Source of the DNA: DATARR01 sp036376245
Lineage (GTDB): Bacteria > Acidobacteriota > Thermoanaerobaculia > Multivoradales > UBA5704
Direction: 5' to 3'
Length of the DNA stretch: 64,000 bases
Assembly (NCBI GenBank): GCA_036376245.1
Contig: DASVAS010000093.1
Coordinates: 1-64,000, forward strand
Shown here: positions 61,850 to 64,000 of the stretch, in pieces
Numbering within the stretch: position 1 is the first letter of the stretch
Layout: each line of letters opens with the position of its first letter
Translations under genes and position numbers: made by a program
Notes under the pieces: generated by a model
The model's input: the letters and a program-made list of their open reading frames with translations, nothing else
Database searches by the model: none
What the model was told of the DNA's origin: nothing

Positions 61850-62637
61850 CCCGCCGCTTTGCTATACAGCCGGTAGAAGTTCTCGCCCGTCCGGCGGCAG
61901 ACCTGCTCGTAGGTCTCCCCCGTCTCCCGGGCCAGCCGCTCCGCCACCTCGACGACGTAGGCCGGACGGTTGGGCTTGCCCCGGTGCGGGACGGGAGCGA
62001 GGTAGGGGGTGTCGGTCTCGACGAGGCAGCGGTCCGGCGGCAGGATGGGGATCACCTCCCGCACGTTGTCCGCCCTGGGGAAGGTGATCATCCCCGTGAA
62101 TCCCAGGTAGAAGCCGTGATCGATCAGCTCCCGGGCCATCTCCAGCCCGCCCGCGAAGGAGTGGAAATCGGCCTGAAGATCCCGAAAGGCCTCCTCGCGG
62201 ACGACCGCCAGCATCTCCTCGTTGCTGTCGCGGTTGTGGACCACCACCGGCACCCCGAGCTCGATCGCCAGCGCCCACTGTTCCCGCATCGCCCGGAACT
62301 GGGCTTCGCGCGGCGAGTGGTCGTAGTAGAAGTCCAGCCCGCACTCCCCCACCGCCACCGCCTTGGGGTCCGCCATCAGGGACCGCAGCCGCTCGACGTC
62401 CCCGTCCTTCCAGGAGGAGGCGTCATGGGGATGCGTGCCCAGTGAGCACCAAACGTCCGGGTGGCGGTGGCAGAAGGCGAGGATGTCCTCCGCCTCGTCC
62501 AGCTTCGTGGCCGGGACGAGGAACCCCTTCACCCCCCGCTCCCGGGCCGCGTCGAGGGCGCGCTCGCGCTCCTCCGGCGGCAGGCTCTGGAGATGGCAGT
62601 GGGAGTCGATCGGGCCGGTGAGATCGGGAGCGCTCAC
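61846..62637 (-). CDS. tatD: TatD-family DNase
   Basis: 263 residues. Metal-binding segments: IDSHCHLQ, AVGECGLDFYYD, VVVHNRDSNEE, FHSFAGGLEMA and LVETDTPYLAPVPHRGK. It is a Mg-dependent 3-prime exonuclease. GTG 62637 overlaps the metG stop (GTGA); the metG-tatD order is conserved in many bacteria. Confidence 0.95.
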   Translation of the reverse strand: MSAPDLTGPIDSHCHLQSLPPEERERALDAARERGVKGFLVPATKLDEAEDILAFCHRHPDVWCSLGTHPHDASSWKDGDVERLRSLMADPKAVAVGECGLDFYYDHSPREAQFRAMREQWALAIELGVPVVVHNRDSNEEMLAVVREEAFRDLQADFHSFAGGLEMARELIDHGFYLGFTGMITFPRADNVREVIPILPPDRCLVETDTPYLAPVPHRGKPNRPAYVVEVAERLARETGETYEQVCRRTGENFYRLYSKAAG

Positions 62638-64000
62638 TTGACGCGGGTGCCGTTGGGCACCGGGACCTCCGGATGCAGGAGGACCGGCTTGCCGTCGAGG
62701 GAGGCGGCCAGCACCATGCCCTGGGATTCGACGCCCATGAGCTTGGCGGGCTGGAGGTTCGCCACCACCACGACCTGCTTGCCCACCAGGTCCTCGGGCT
62801 TGTAGGCCAGGGCGATGCCCGCCACCAGGGTGCGGGTCGATCCTTCGCCCACGTCCACCGTCAGCTTCAGCAGCTTGTTCGACTTCGGCACGGGCTCGGC
62901 GGCGTGGATGGTCCCCACCTTCAGCTCGGCCTGGAAGAACTGGTCGATCGAGACGAGGGGCTTTTCGGGCGCGGCGGCGGTCTCCATGTTCTTTTCTTTC
63001 TCCGACTGTCTTTCCGACTGGGCTTCGGCGAGATAGGCCTCCTTGTCGATCCGCGGGAACAGCGGCGCGGGCTCGGGCAGGAGGGCGTCCGTGGGCGTCG
63101 CGTACGGCCCGCCCCAGGTCATGGCGTCAAAGGTCTTCGGCGGCACGGGCATGCCGATGGCGGCCAGCACCTGCGGCGCCACCCGGGGCATGAACGGCAG
63201 CAGCCCCGTGGCCACGATCCGCACCGCCTCCAGCCCGTTCCAGAGAATGCGGGCGAGGCGCGGCGAAGGCCCTTCGGTCTTGATCACCTTCCACGGCTCC
63301 CGGGTCACCAGGTACTGGCTGGTCTCGTCCAGCAGCCGCCAGAGGCTCTCCAGGGCGCGGCTGAAGGCCAGGTCCTCCATGGCCTTGTGGTACTCCCGCA
63401 CGGTCTGCATCGCCACCGGGCCGAGCGGGTTGTCGCTGCAGATCTCCGGCGGCGTCATGCCGTTGAAGGCGTTGCGGGACAGGGTGACCAGACGGCTGAC
63501 CGTGTTCCCCAGGGTGTTCGCCAGGTCGCTGTTGTAGCGGTCCACGAACCCTTCGTCGGAGAAGTTGGCGTCCTGGCCGAAGACCATCTCTCGCAACAGG
63601 AAGTAGCGGACGTTGTCGCTGCCGAAGCGGTCGATCAGCTCGTCCGGGCGGACGATGTTGCCCGCCGACTTCGAGACCTTGCGGCCGTCGCGCTGCCACC
63701 AGCCATGCGCCCAGACCACGCTCGGCAGCGGCAGGCCGGCCGACATCAGGAAGGCCGGCCAGTAGACGGCGTGGAAGCGCAGGATGTCCTTGCCGATGAG
63801 ATGGAGCCGGACATCGCCCTCCTCCCAGAACTTCCGGTAGAGGCCGCCGTCCTCCGCCCCGAACCCCAGGGCGCTGATGTAGTTGGTCAGCGCGTCCAGC
63901 CAGACGTAGACGGCCTGGCCCGGGCGGTCCGGGAAGGGAATGCCCCACTCCAGGTTGGCCCGCGAGACCGACAGGTCGCGCAGGCCGGCCTCCACGAAGG
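62634..64000 (-). CDS. metG: Methionine-tRNA ligase, C-terminal part (5-prime end outside window)
   Basis: About 455 codons of the C-terminal part; the N-terminal catalytic part lies beyond base 64000, and the frame stays open to the edge (preceding residues FVEAGLRDLSVSR). The KMSKS loop reads KVSKS (GRKVSKSAGN), followed by the anticodon-binding helical domain and a C-terminal Trbp111/EMAP-like tRNA-binding domain (FFQAELKVGTIHAAEPVPKS, LVGKQVVVVANLQPAKLMG). It charges tRNA-Met and initiator tRNA. Overlaps tatD by four bases. Confidence 0.96.
   Translation of the reverse strand, partial: FVEAGLRDLSVSRANLEWGIPFPDRPGQAVYVWLDALTNYISALGFGAEDGGLYRKFWEEGDVRLHLIGKDILRFHAVYWPAFLMSAGLPLPSVVWAHGWWQRDGRKVSKSAGNIVRPDELIDRFGSDNVRYFLLREMVFGQDANFSDEGFVDRYNSDLANTLGNTVSRLVTLSRNAFNGMTPPEICSDNPLGPVAMQTVREYHKAMEDLAFSRALESLWRLLDETSQYLVTREPWKVIKTEGPSPRLARILWNGLEAVRIVATGLLPFMPRVAPQVLAAIGMPVPPKTFDAMTWGGPYATPTDALLPEPAPLFPRIDKEAYLAEAQSERQSEKEKNMETAAAPEKPLVSIDQFFQAELKVGTIHAAEPVPKSNKLLKLTVDVGEGSTRTLVAGIALAYKPEDLVGKQVVVVANLQPAKLMGVESQGMVLAASLDGKPVLLHPEVPVPNGTRVK

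Overview
The window reads as one contig of a GC-rich, Gram-negative-type bacterium, most likely an Acidobacteriota (possibly a Thermoanaerobaculia-like lineage). The best pointers are a duplicated-permease (ADOP-type) FtsX/MacB protein behind its own PadR repressor, several secreted proteins with PPC, FN3 and other beta domains, lipoproteins with clear lipoboxes, and a pseudopilin. Placement is inferred from gene content only; no rRNA or tRNA gene was found in the window. Most genes are packed into operons with stop/start overlaps (ATGA, GTGA, TTGA).

Layout. 1-4609 (minus): a molybdenum hydroxylase operon (2Fe-2S, molybdopterin and FAD subunits) with a MoxR ATPase. 4737-6041: a secreted or injected effector-like protein with a repeat-rich disordered leader and an AT-rich C-terminal domain. 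6267-7644: a secreted S33 peptidase and a Kazal inhibitor. 7653-13196: a small defence/toxin-antitoxin island (FitAB, HNH endonuclease, RHH/PIN pair, MNT with a HEPN remnant, DUF262/DUF1524 nuclease), cut up by palindromic repeats and gene remnants. 13413-20701: FmdB-like zinc ribbon, coiled-coil protein, an unknown small gene with a near-consensus promoter, an FHA/AAA+ regulator, a secreted PPC-FN3 protein and hemE. 20792-22201: a second low-GC RelE-like toxin/XRE operon. 22390-28491: secreted metallo-beta-lactamase-fold hydrolase, pseudopilin, a 1116-residue membrane protein of unknown function, and an epimerase. 28603-34443 (minus): LemA, three consecutive membrane-fusion proteins and a MacB-type permease. 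34494-36330: thyA-folA-GerMN lipoprotein. 36371-36912: two paralogous 57-residue secreted Cys-rich peptides. 37034-41880: GalE-like epimerase, MarR, an NRAMP-like operon with two PRC-barrel proteins and a lipoprotein, and an AIM24 protein. 42268-45283: padR-ADOP. 45397-49087: pyrE, NtrC-type regulator, HtrA protease.

49360-60012 is the conserved core cluster rimP-nusA-infB-DUF503-rbfA-nrnA-truB-rpsO-pnp, starting at a canonical promoter followed by an attenuator-like hairpin with a T-run. 60009-64000 holds a secreted HExxH protein, a Nif3-like protein, tatD and the C-terminal part of metG.

Two themes cut across the window. First, many transcription starts carry an extended -10 of the form TGnTAnnnT without a good -35; at toxin, fitA, hemE and thyA it lies 6-8 nt from the start codon, predicting leaderless mRNAs. 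Second, four intergenic repeat families (ACGGACA- and AAGGACACC-type hairpins, a CTCACCCCCGGCC-type element, and GC-rich palindromes) sit at gene borders, and some have been translated into the tails of FolA and PyrE and apparently into a lipoprotein signal peptide.
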